Source: Oleispira sp.
GTDB taxonomy: Bacteria; Pseudomonadota; Gammaproteobacteria; Pseudomonadales; Oceanobacteraceae
Length of the DNA: 37,258 nt
NCBI GenBank assembly: GCA_016765295.1
Contig: JAESQF010000123.1
Location: 64,377 to 101,634, forward strand
Direction of reading: 5' to 3'
Shown: positions 22,471-31,200 of the stretch, piece by piece
How the letters are laid out: every line of letters begins with the position of its first letter
How positions within the stretch are numbered: the first letter of the stretch is position 1
The notes under the pieces: generated by a model
Database searches by the model: none
Told to the model about the DNA's origin: nothing
Seen by the model: the letters and a program-made list of their open reading frames with translations, nothing else
Position numbers and translations under genes: made by a program

Positions 22471-23664
22471 TTAAACTAACACATCAATATCACTAGTCGG
22501 GAAGGCGACGCAAGAGTGACACCAGCCATACGCTTCATCGGTCGAACGTAAGCGTGCTTCGGCAGGATTGAATACAGAGCCTTTCAATATCTTAACTCGG
22601 CACAAGCTGCATTCTCCAGAGCGGCAGGCATTTTCTGCGCTGTAGCCATTTCGTTCCATGCTGTTTAATAACGGCTCATCGACTCTGGCTTCAAATTGGC
22701 CTTGGCTGCCGTCTGCTTTATGAATGGTTACCATTACCTTATCGCTAGCAATCAAGTTTTGTGGCCAGCCGGCTAATGTTTCAGGGCGCTTAGGTGGACC
22801 GTTGCATTCAATACGAACCCGCCTTGCTTTCACTTTTAATTGTTTTAGTTGCTCTGCACAAAAATCGTGGAAGCTGGTAGGGCCGCAGATATAAAACATC
22901 TTTGCTTGTAGCGTTTCTAAATCATTTCCCAGTAGCTCGCTAAGCAGCTCGGCACTCACATGGCCGGTTCGACCTGCATAATTTTCAGTTGGCCGTGAAA
23001 TTAGCCAAGTGATGGTTAGGAAGTCATGTTCTTGTTCTAAGCGCTTTAGTTCATTTATATAAATAACATCGGCTTCATAACTTGAGGCATAAATTAGATG
23101 TATTTTTTGTGATGTTTTTTTAATCATGTTCAGGATCATACTTCTGGCCGGTGCGATACCTGAGCCACCGGCTAGAAAGACCAAATCATCACCGTGAAAT
23201 AACGGATTATGATAAAAAGTTCCCATCGGGCCAGTACTTTGAAAATGATCGCCGACTTTTACATCATTCAATAAAAAATGTGAAACGAAGCCATCGGCAA
23301 CATGCTTAATGGTAAAGTCGTAAAAACCTCTTTGTTGCGGTGCAGAAGAAATAGCATAAGGGCGTGCGGTTTCAGTGCCATCGATATTCACGAATAAGTT
23401 AATGTACTGACCTGCTTGAAAAGGAGGTAAAAACCCACCTTTAGCTTTAAACCGCAGGGTTTTAGTACTGGCAGTATCTTCAATTACTTCACTGACAACA
23501 AGCTGTATGCGTTTAGGATGCAAGCTTGCAATGGTATTGGCGACGTGACCATTTTGTTCGTTATAATCGGTCCCCGTTTTCAATAACTCTTGCTGGTGGT
23601 CTAATGCATCTTGATAACCGTTAACCGCATGTAAAATGTTGTTCTTTTTATTCGTACTAGGCAT
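22471..23664 (-). CDS. FAD/NAD(P)H reductase with C-terminal 2Fe-2S domain
   Basis: A cytoplasmic electron-transfer flavoprotein of 397 residues. It has an N-terminal extension of about 50 residues with no recognised domain, an FAD domain (about 52-150; RPYAISSAP at 101-109), an NAD(P) domain (about 158-275; GGSGIAP at 166-172, later ICGPTSFHDF) and a plant-type ferredoxin domain (about 310-397). The ferredoxin ligands are Cys347, Cys352, Cys355 and Cys385 (C-x4-C-x2-C-x29-C). This domain order is that of phenol hydroxylase/HCP-reductase-type components. The start codon overlaps the end of the upstream flavoprotein gene by 8 bases, so the two are translationally coupled and probably partners. 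It likely supplies NAD(P)H-derived electrons to that enzyme. Confidence 0.88.
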   Translation of the reverse strand: MPSTNKKNNILHAVNGYQDALDHQQELLKTGTDYNEQNGHVANTIASLHPKRIQLVVSEVIEDTASTKTLRFKAKGGFLPPFQAGQYINLFVNIDGTETARPYAISSAPQQRGFYDFTIKHVADGFVSHFLLNDVKVGDHFQSTGPMGTFYHNPLFHGDDLVFLAGGSGIAPARSMILNMIKKTSQKIHLIYASSYEADVIYINELKRLEQEHDFLTITWLISRPTENYAGRTGHVSAELLSELLGNDLETLQAKMFYICGPTSFHDFCAEQLKQLKVKARRVRIECNGPPKRPETLAGWPQNLIASDKVMVTIHKADGSQGQFEARVDEPLLNSMERNGYSAENACRSGECSLCRVKILKGSVFNPAEARLRSTDEAYGWCHSCVAFPTSDIDVLV

Positions 23665-25210
23665 GAGTCAACTCCTGCTGTTTCATTTCAGATTCTTTTT
23701 TTATTTTCTTCAACACGGCTCGAGCGGTACTTTCGCCAATCATATAAGTTGGTTGGAAGCCGCCCATACCATTCCAGCTGCCCGCCATGTGCAGCCCAGA
23801 AATAGCATCGATACGTTTACGGAACATCGTTGCATCTTGAGTATTTTGTTGGAAGCCATAAATTGCACCGCCGGGTGTATTCAAATAACGCATCATAGTA
23901 AGCGGTGTAGCCACTTCGACTTCTTCGATATTTTTACGGATATTTGGAAATACGCGCTCGGCATGATTAATCAGTTTTTCTGCGAAGTCGTATTTTGCTT
24001 GGGCATATTCTTCCACGGGTAAGTCTTGCCATGCTTGACTGTATTGCAGACACAATAATGATAGCGTCGATTTTCCTTGCGGCGCAAAGCTCGGATCATC
24101 GTAGTTATAACAAGTGACCATAGTATGGGTTGGATCAACGATGCCTTGCATTGTAGTAAAGGCAACTTCTTCGTCTCTATCATCGATGATGAAGTTAGAC
24201 GCAGCGGTCACTCCGAGCTCTTCTGGGGTGCAGTCTAAACCGAGATACAGGACAAAGGCTGAGGTGCCTAAGCGACGAGATTTCATATCATCCGCAACCT
24301 GCGTCGGTGTTGGGATATCTAATAGTTCATTGAAAGTATGCTGTGGGCTGGTATTGGAAATGATGTGCTGGCAGCTAAATATATCGCCATGCTCCGTCTG
24401 TACCGCTTTTACTTGCTCATTTTCAGTCAGGATTTTCGCCGCTCCGGTATTAAATAAAACTTTACCGCCAGCATTTAAAAATGATTCTAATAGCGCGCTC
24501 GATATGGCTTGAGACCCCCCTTGCACATGACAAGGTTTGAAGGCAGCGTAAGCGTAAATCATCATTGCTAGATCACAAAAAGGAATGTCTTTGGGTGGCA
24601 GACCGATATAGCACCAATAAGCGGCAATGACGGTTTTGAGATCTGGATTGCTGAAAAATTGATTGAGCACATCTTTTGAAGAGGTGAGCCCATATTGAAT
24701 ATAATTAGGGCAGGTAGACTCTAATACAGTTTGATCTGCCATTTTTTGTGCTCTGGGCAGCATCATGAAGCATTCAAGAGATAGCTTTTCGCACAGCGTC
24801 AGGTAGGCCTCAATGTTCTCACTTTCTTCCGGGTAGTGGGCGCTCAGAGTTTTCTTCAGCGCTTTTATACTTGCCGGCAGAACGATGTCTATTTCGTGTT
24901 CCTTATTCACTTTTGAAGGCATCACCACTCGATAGAGTTCGCGTTCTTCAACAATCGTGAGCTGATCCATAATGCCTAGATCATTAAAAATCTTACGCAT
25001 AATGAAGGGGTTCTTTTCCGTTCCCATACCACTGAGTTGGTGTAAGGCGACCTCAAATTCGAATTCGCCGCGGATGAACGACGTTGCGCAGCCGCCGGGA
25101 ATATTGTGACGTTCTAGTAATAAGGTGCGTGCGCCACCTCGTTGTAAGGCCGTCGCGGCGGTTAAACCCGCATTCCCTGCGCCAATCACAATAGCATCAA
25201 AATCTGTCAT
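23657..25210 (-). CDS. CrtI/retinol-saturase-like FAD oxidoreductase
   Basis: A 517-residue flavoprotein of the phytoene desaturase/retinol saturase family. The N-terminal dinucleotide-binding motif IGAGNAGLTAATALQRGG (about 9-26) is followed by GGCATSF, and the C-terminal FAD motif reads MAGSWNGMGGFQPTYMIGES. The family adds or removes double bonds in isoprenoids and related lipids. No carotenoid genes are nearby. Instead the gene is coupled by an 8-base overlap to an NAD(P)H reductase with a 2Fe-2S centre. That suggests a reductive (saturase-like) or redox-coupled reaction rather than ordinary carotene desaturation. The substrate is not recognisable from the sequence. It is the first gene of the two-gene operon, and the promoter dyads at 25277-25294 precede it. 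Confidence 0.83.
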   Translation of the reverse strand: MTDFDAIVIGAGNAGLTAATALQRGGARTLLLERHNIPGGCATSFIRGEFEFEVALHQLSGMGTEKNPFIMRKIFNDLGIMDQLTIVEERELYRVVMPSKVNKEHEIDIVLPASIKALKKTLSAHYPEESENIEAYLTLCEKLSLECFMMLPRAQKMADQTVLESTCPNYIQYGLTSSKDVLNQFFSNPDLKTVIAAYWCYIGLPPKDIPFCDLAMMIYAYAAFKPCHVQGGSQAISSALLESFLNAGGKVLFNTGAAKILTENEQVKAVQTEHGDIFSCQHIISNTSPQHTFNELLDIPTPTQVADDMKSRRLGTSAFVLYLGLDCTPEELGVTAASNFIIDDRDEEVAFTTMQGIVDPTHTMVTCYNYDDPSFAPQGKSTLSLLCLQYSQAWQDLPVEEYAQAKYDFAEKLINHAERVFPNIRKNIEEVEVATPLTMMRYLNTPGGAIYGFQQNTQDATMFRKRIDAISGLHMAGSWNGMGGFQPTYMIGESTARAVLKKIKKESEMKQQELTHA

Positions 25211-25276
25211 ACAAGCCTCAGCTCAGTTTGTTGTTATTTTTTAATACACTACAGTGATAAAACACAATCCTTACAG

Positions 25277-25294
25277 TGTAAACTTTACATTATA
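25277..25294 (-). promoter_or_regulatory. Dyad and TATAAT element upstream of the flavoprotein/reductase operon
   Basis: TGTAAACTTTACA (25277-25289) is a perfect dyad with one central base. It overlaps TTACAGTGTAA (25271-25281), another 5+5 dyad. On the minus strand TATAAT runs 25294 to 25289, so the dyads cover the likely start site. TTGACA is also present on the minus strand (25324 to 25319), but too far from this TATAAT, so the exact promoter is uncertain. These are candidate operators for the nearby TetR protein. Confidence 0.5.
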
Positions 25295-25387
25295 AAGATA
25301 TGCTAAGAGAGCGACTATTGTCAAGAGGGAAAGCTAAATGGAAGAGTGTTAAATCTCCACTATACTCAGAAATAACATGGGATAGAG

Positions 25388-26182
25388 ATGTTATTCATGA
25401 GCCGCATAATTAAGCTTATAGTCGTAATTGTCAGCACTTATTATGCTGCTAATAGCTATAGCTGTAATTTTTTATCGGTTAATGGTGCCGATGGTTGGTA
25501 TCCCTATTTTGCCCGCAATCATCCTGGTCAGAATGGAATTATAGGGGATATTGTAGTGGCCGCGGCAAAGCGCAGCGGTATAAAAGTAGATATGCAACCA
25601 TCAATTCCATGGAAGCGAATATTAGTCAATTTGCGCTATGGCAGCCTAGATGTGATTGCGGGTGCCTTAAAAACGGAACAACGCGAAAAGCAATTCAAAT
25701 ACTCTCCCGCAGTACACCATGCCGAATTAAAAGTTTTCGTGCGTTATGATCAGCAGTTCAATTTCAGCCAACTCAGTGACCTACAAGGTTTAAGTGGAGC
25801 AAAAGTTAGAGGCATGAGTTTAGGGCAAAAAGCCGATGATTATGCCTTTAGCCATCTTGTGATTAATGATGTACCAGAACCTCGAAGTCTATTGAAAATG
25901 GTGGCTACTGGTAGAATTGATTTTGGAATATTTTATGCGTCTGCTGGCATGCGAGAGCTGAAACGCAATAAATTAGAAAAGAAAATTGTGATATTAGACA
26001 AGTCGGTATCTCTAGAAGGACTTTATATAGCTTATTCAAAAACAAGTAGATGCCAACCAAAAATTGAGACATTAAACCAAGAAATTATGGCAATGCTCGA
26101 TGATGGCAGTATTGAAGAAATTATTGCTCAGTATCACTCAAAAGAAATTGAATTTTATCAGGAGAATGATAATGAAATTTAG
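25388..26182 (+). CDS. Periplasmic solute-binding protein (family 3 type)
   Basis: A 264-residue exported protein of the bacterial extracellular solute-binding family 3. It has a signal peptide (IIKLIVVIVSTYYAANSYS). The family pattern appears in GIIGDIVVAAAKRSGIKVDM, WKRILVNLRYGSLDVIAGAL and the later RSLLKMVATGRIDFGIF. No ABC permease or ATPase is adjacent. Instead the gene overlaps a TonB-dependent receptor gene by 11 bases and is followed by a kinase and a diguanylate cyclase, so a sensory or accessory role is more likely than classical import. The ligand is unknown. A second ATG at 25397 is an alternative start. TATACT at 25361-25366 is a possible -10. Confidence 0.85.
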   Translation: MLFMSRIIKLIVVIVSTYYAANSYSCNFLSVNGADGWYPYFARNHPGQNGIIGDIVVAAAKRSGIKVDMQPSIPWKRILVNLRYGSLDVIAGALKTEQREKQFKYSPAVHHAELKVFVRYDQQFNFSQLSDLQGLSGAKVRGMSLGQKADDYAFSHLVINDVPEPRSLLKMVATGRIDFGIFYASAGMRELKRNKLEKKIVILDKSVSLEGLYIAYSKTSRCQPKIETLNQEIMAMLDDGSIEEIIAQYHSKEIEFYQENDNEI

Positions 26183-28223
26183 CTATCATTCATTCTTCTA
26201 TTTATATCTGTTAGTTGTCATCGCTATACCCGTTAAGGCGGATGGACTATTTTATGGCGAGGCTGAAGATATAGGAAATGAGGCTTCTATTAGTTCATCG
26301 AAGCGAGAAGAAGAACTTTTTAAAGCGCCCCTATCTATTAGTGTGGTAACGGCAAAGCAATTATCAAATGCCGGGGTAACAACATTAGCCGCAGCGATGA
26401 AATTAGTGCCAGGGCTAGTGGTTCGAGAGCTAACAAATGGCCAGTATGAAGTTCATATTCGTGGTTTTGATAATATAATTAATGATTCAACTTTGGCTGG
26501 GCTGACGAATACGAAAACATTAATTATGATCGATAATCGCTTGGTCTTTGATTATTTTAATGGTGGGATATTCTGGGAGACACTGCCTATTAGTGTCGAA
26601 GATATCGAACGTATTGAGGTGATTCGCGGAGCAGCGAGTGCACTGTATGGCACTAATGCGATGAATGGCGTTATCCACTTTATCACCAAACGACCTAATA
26701 CTGAGCAAGGTGCAAAAGTAAGTGTCGTTGCTGGAAATAAAAATACCCGTATTGCGCACTTATCACTAGAGAAAAAGATGTCGGGTCATGCCGTTAGGCT
26801 GAGTGGATTTTCAGAAAAGCGCGAGCGCTATGAAAATGACTATTTTAGTTTTGCCTCGCGTAAATACGAGGATCCTGATGATATTGTCTTTCAGAGTGCA
26901 CAAAATGAAGGTATTGATAGTGATAACGCCAAAGACATTCAGTCTTTAATGTTAACGGTTAATAACGAACAAACTGAATATTTTACTTATGATATTAGTT
27001 ATTTTCATGAAGATTCAGAGGTACAAAAAGTATTCATCAACTCACGAGATATTCCTTTTACTACCAGTCTTTCCAGTACCGATGCAATTAATGCAAAAAT
27101 AAATTATGGCAATTTATCTACTCGCCTTAGTCATCACTGGGGACAGCAAGATACCCATGGTATTGAAGGCCTTAAGTATGATGTAGCGGTTAGCCAAGCC
27201 ACGATTGAATATCAATATCGTTTACCGCAATGGATTATTCGCCCTGGAATTAATGTCAACCACATTACTTATAATGGTGATTTCATCGGCGGTGAGCATA
27301 GCTTGATTGAGAAAAATTATTTATTACGCAGTGAGTACTTCCCAAGCAATCAATGGCGAGTCATCGCGGCTCTTAGTTATGATGATTATAATGCCCCCAG
27401 TGATGACCATTTTAGCTATCAGTTTATGACAACGTATCAGCCTAGATTTGATCTGTTATTTAGAGCAGGAGTGCAAGCAGCGAACAGCTCAGCAAATATG
27501 GCAGCACAATATATTGATCTGCAATTCAAGTTTCCAAGTGTGCCTAATCAACCAGATCAACAGGTGAATGTTAAGGGCGATAAAGAGGGCAAACTCAGTA
27601 CTGTGAATAGTATTGAGTTAGGAGCAAGGTATCAGTTTGATAGTAATCAGTTATTTGATGTTGAGTTTTTTTATAGCGAATTAAAAGACATTGCAAGGCA
27701 AACCAATAAGGGAACGGTATTCGTCGATAATACCTATATCACCACCTTAGAACTTGAAACATTGCCGTCAGTCGCACAACAAGCGGGTATGACGGTTGAT
27801 TGGCGTTTAGAGCTGCAGACATGGAGCATCTCCGCTTATTTAACTTGGCAAAAAACCAATGTAATTGATCAAATTGAAGCGGCAGAATTACCTTTTGTAA
27901 CGAGTAATGAACCCCATGAAGTGACACCAGAAGTGTATGGCGGGGTGACCCTTGACTGGCGATTGGCCTCCAATATTAATTTTAATATGCAAAGCTATTA
28001 TCTGAGCGCTCATGAAATCACTATAGAGCAGCCCCGAGGAAACTATCAGGCTGATAGTGCACTGAATACTAATTTAACCTTGAATTACCGCTATGATAAC
28101 AATATCTCAGGCTATGCAGCAGTAAAAAATTTATCCAGCGATAATAATAGTCAAAGTTTTTATACTGATCGTTTAGAACCACTATATCTTTTAGGCATAA
28201 ATCTGACATTTTTTAAAAACTAA
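26172..28223 (+). CDS. TonB-dependent outer-membrane receptor
   Basis: A 683-residue outer-membrane receptor with a signal peptide (YHSFFYLYLLVVIAIPVKAD). The plug domain lies at about 50-170, with SISVVTAKQLSNAGVTTLAA, MKLVPGLVVREL, HIRGFDN and the typical end EDIERIEVIRGAASALYGTN/AMNGVIHFITK. A beta-barrel fills the rest, ending NLTFFKN. An upstream start (26100) is in frame, but the ATG at 26172 has AGGAGA seven bases before it and begins the signal peptide. The substrate is unknown; no iron- or vitamin-specific neighbour is present. Overlap with the solute-binding protein gene and closeness to the kinase gene suggest that outer-membrane uptake feeds a signalling pathway. No N-terminal signalling (FecA-type) domain is seen. 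Confidence 0.92.
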   Translation: MKFSYHSFFYLYLLVVIAIPVKADGLFYGEAEDIGNEASISSSKREEELFKAPLSISVVTAKQLSNAGVTTLAAAMKLVPGLVVRELTNGQYEVHIRGFDNIINDSTLAGLTNTKTLIMIDNRLVFDYFNGGIFWETLPISVEDIERIEVIRGAASALYGTNAMNGVIHFITKRPNTEQGAKVSVVAGNKNTRIAHLSLEKKMSGHAVRLSGFSEKRERYENDYFSFASRKYEDPDDIVFQSAQNEGIDSDNAKDIQSLMLTVNNEQTEYFTYDISYFHEDSEVQKVFINSRDIPFTTSLSSTDAINAKINYGNLSTRLSHHWGQQDTHGIEGLKYDVAVSQATIEYQYRLPQWIIRPGINVNHITYNGDFIGGEHSLIEKNYLLRSEYFPSNQWRVIAALSYDDYNAPSDDHFSYQFMTTYQPRFDLLFRAGVQAANSSANMAAQYIDLQFKFPSVPNQPDQQVNVKGDKEGKLSTVNSIELGARYQFDSNQLFDVEFFYSELKDIARQTNKGTVFVDNTYITTLELETLPSVAQQAGMTVDWRLELQTWSISAYLTWQKTNVIDQIEAAELPFVTSNEPHEVTPEVYGGVTLDWRLASNINFNMQSYYLSAHEITIEQPRGNYQADSALNTNLTLNYRYDNNISGYAAVKNLSSDNNSQSFYTDRLEPLYLLGINLTFFKN

Positions 28224-28246
28224 ATTCCAATTACGGATAGTTAACG

Positions 28247-31200
28247 ATGAAAACAATTAGCTCAGTAGATGATACGCATCCTGAAGAACTTGATTTTTTT
28301 ATTACCTTATCTAAAAATCTTTCAAAATTGTTATGTTCAGATTTTATTGTTGTTGCCAAGCTAATTTCTGCTGAGAAAGCAGAGACCTTAGCAATTTGGC
28401 ATGATGAAAGTGTTGTGAAAAACTTCACTTACAACCTTGCAGGCTCTCCTTGTGAAATGGTCTTGAAGAAAGGCTGTTGTATTTACCCTGATAAAGTGAC
28501 TGAGCTATTTCCCAATGATAGTGTTCTGAAAGAATTAAATGTTCGATCTTATATTGGCATGCCAATTTTTTCTTCACAAAAACAAGTGGTCGGGATAATA
28601 GTCGCGTTATTTAAACGAAAACTGGAAAATACAGGTGACTATTGCTGCTTGATGGAGTCATTTTCTTCTAGTGCAGGAGCCGGATTTGAAAGGGATAGGC
28701 ATTATAAAAAAAACTGTATTATCGAAAAAGACTTAACAGAACAGGTTGATCGACTAAGGCATCAGCAAGAGATCATTAGTGAGCTATCAATGCACGACTC
28801 TGTTCAATGTGGTGATTTCTCGAAGGCAAGCCACTTTTCTTGCCAGATCATATCAAATAAATTAAATGCAAAAAATGTGGCTATTTGGCAGGCGCATAAA
28901 AATACAGGAAATATGACGTATTTTTGTTTGTATAATAGTTGTAAGGGAATGATAGGTAGTAGTGAAGAGCTACTTGTTACTGGTAGTGATATTACCAGCA
29001 ATTTAATCGAAGGTATCAATGCGAAAGTCAGAGTTGGAACTAGTGACGAGTCTGATAGGGTTGTTCTGACAGGATTAATTAATAGCGAAAATAAAGTATT
29101 TGGTGCAGTTACCATAGAGTTTTTACCGTGTCGCAGCGAATACCATCAAGATGAAAAGTTATTTGTAGGACAAATTTCTAATTTATTAGCGCTGACGTTA
29201 TCGAATCAACAAAGAAATGATTATCAAACTAAATTAGAAAAATCTCAGAGTATACTCACTCATACACAGCGGATTGCAAATTTAGCATCTTATGAATTAG
29301 ATTTAATTAATGGGAAGATAAACTGGTCTGAAGGGGTAGGATCTATTCTACCTATTGATATAACCGATGATAAATATTGTTGTTTTCATCCTAGTAAGGT
29401 TAATAAACAGCTATTGACGATAATTCATCCTGATGATCATGAGAAAGTTGTTTCAAATCTGCATAAAGCGATTGCTTATGGGAAGCCATTTCGCATTGAT
29501 TATAGAATTAAAGATGAGAATGAAGGGTATAAAATAATATTATCGGAGGGCACTCCAGTTAAAAATGATCAGGGCGTTGTATGCAGAATTCTTGGATTTC
29601 TTCAGGATGTGACTGAGATAAAAGAAGCTCAAGCTGAAATGTCAAATAGAGAAAAAAGATTAAAGAGCTTGGTGGATATAAGCCCAATAGCAATAGTTGA
29701 GTGGGGTTTAGATTTCACCATTAAGGAGTGGAACCCTGCTGCAGAAAAAATATTTGGTTGGAATAATAGTGAGGTTGTAGGTGAAAATGGAAGTTTCTTA
29801 CTCCCTGGGGGAGTGGTTACTGACGTATCAGAGATATGGCAAGATTTATTAGATGACAATGGTGGATTTTACAGTGTTAATAATAACCTTACCAAGTCTT
29901 CAGGTGAAATTGTTTGTGAGTGGCATAATGCCACGGTCATATCATCTGATAATAAGGTCGTATCTATTGTTTCTTTTGTGCAAGAGATTACCAGTCGCTT
30001 TCAAGAAGAGCAAAATATTAAGCAGTTAGAAGAAAAATATTCGGCGATATTTAGTGCTTCACCGGATGCTATTATTGTTACTAATTTATCAAGCGGAAAT
30101 TTAATTGAAGTAAATGAAGGTTTTGAAAAAATAACAGGATTTACTAGGGAGGAGGCAATTGGAAAAACCACAATTGAGCTTGGGATTGTTACTGATAATG
30201 AGCAACATGACCGGAATATGGAAGGAATATATACAAAAGGTTTTGTATCAGATGTAGAGCTGAATTTCAGAAATAAAAATGGTCAATATGTTTATGGAAT
30301 ATTCAGTGCGAAAGCAGTAACGCTTGATGGCGAAGCCTGTATGATCGCATATTGTCATGATATAACAGAAAGAAAAAAACAGGCTGAGCAGCTTGTCTTG
30401 CATAGAGACAATCTGCAAAATTTAATCGAAGAACAAACAGTTGATTTAGTCAGTGCAAAAAATGATGCGGATCAGGCTAATCGTTATAAATCAGAGTTTC
30501 TGGCTAATATGTCTCATGAAATTCGTACTCCGATGAATGCTATAACGGGCTTAACTTACTTGGCTTTACAGACGAAATTAGATGAAAGGCAAAGAGACTA
30601 TTTGGAAAAAATCGATACTTCTGGAAAAAATCTATTACTGCTAATTAATGATGTGTTAGATCTATCAAAAATTGAATCAGGCCATTTATCTATAGAGCCT
30701 GAGCCTTTTAGAATTGATGAGGTCTTAGAAAATGTAACAGATTTGATTAGGGATAGGTCCAGCGAGAAAGATTTAGAATTAATTATCCAGTATCCAAGTA
30801 ATATACCTCTGTTGCTGGTTGGTGATGCTTTAAGGTTATCGCAGGTTCTTACGAACTTGGCAAGTAATGCGGTTAAGTTCACCGAGTCGGGATTTGTAAA
30901 GATAAATGTTAATCTTGAGTATGCTGAAGATTGTAGAGTTGTATTGAAGTTTACTGTAATGGATACAGGCATTGGGATAAGTCCTGGGGCAGTTAAGAAA
31001 TTGTTTAAACCCTTCGAGCAAGCTGATAGTTCTATTACCCGAAAATTTGGTGGTACCGGATTAGGACTTTCAATTAGCCAAAGTCTAGTTGCGCTGATGG
31101 GAGGGGAAATTAAAGTTCGCAGTATTCTGCATCAAGGCTCTGAGTTTGAGTTTTCACTTGATTTTGGTATAGATGAAAAAAGCGTAACATTAAGAGAAGA

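Noticed and set aside
24114-24512. Plus-strand frame of 132 codons inside the flavoprotein gene
   Set aside because: It is antisense to a well-supported FAD enzyme; no domain or signal was recognised.
22471-25210. Carotenoid biosynthesis operon
   Set aside because: Only one CrtI-like gene is present and its partner is a reductase; no phytoene synthase, cyclase or GGPP synthase lies in the window.
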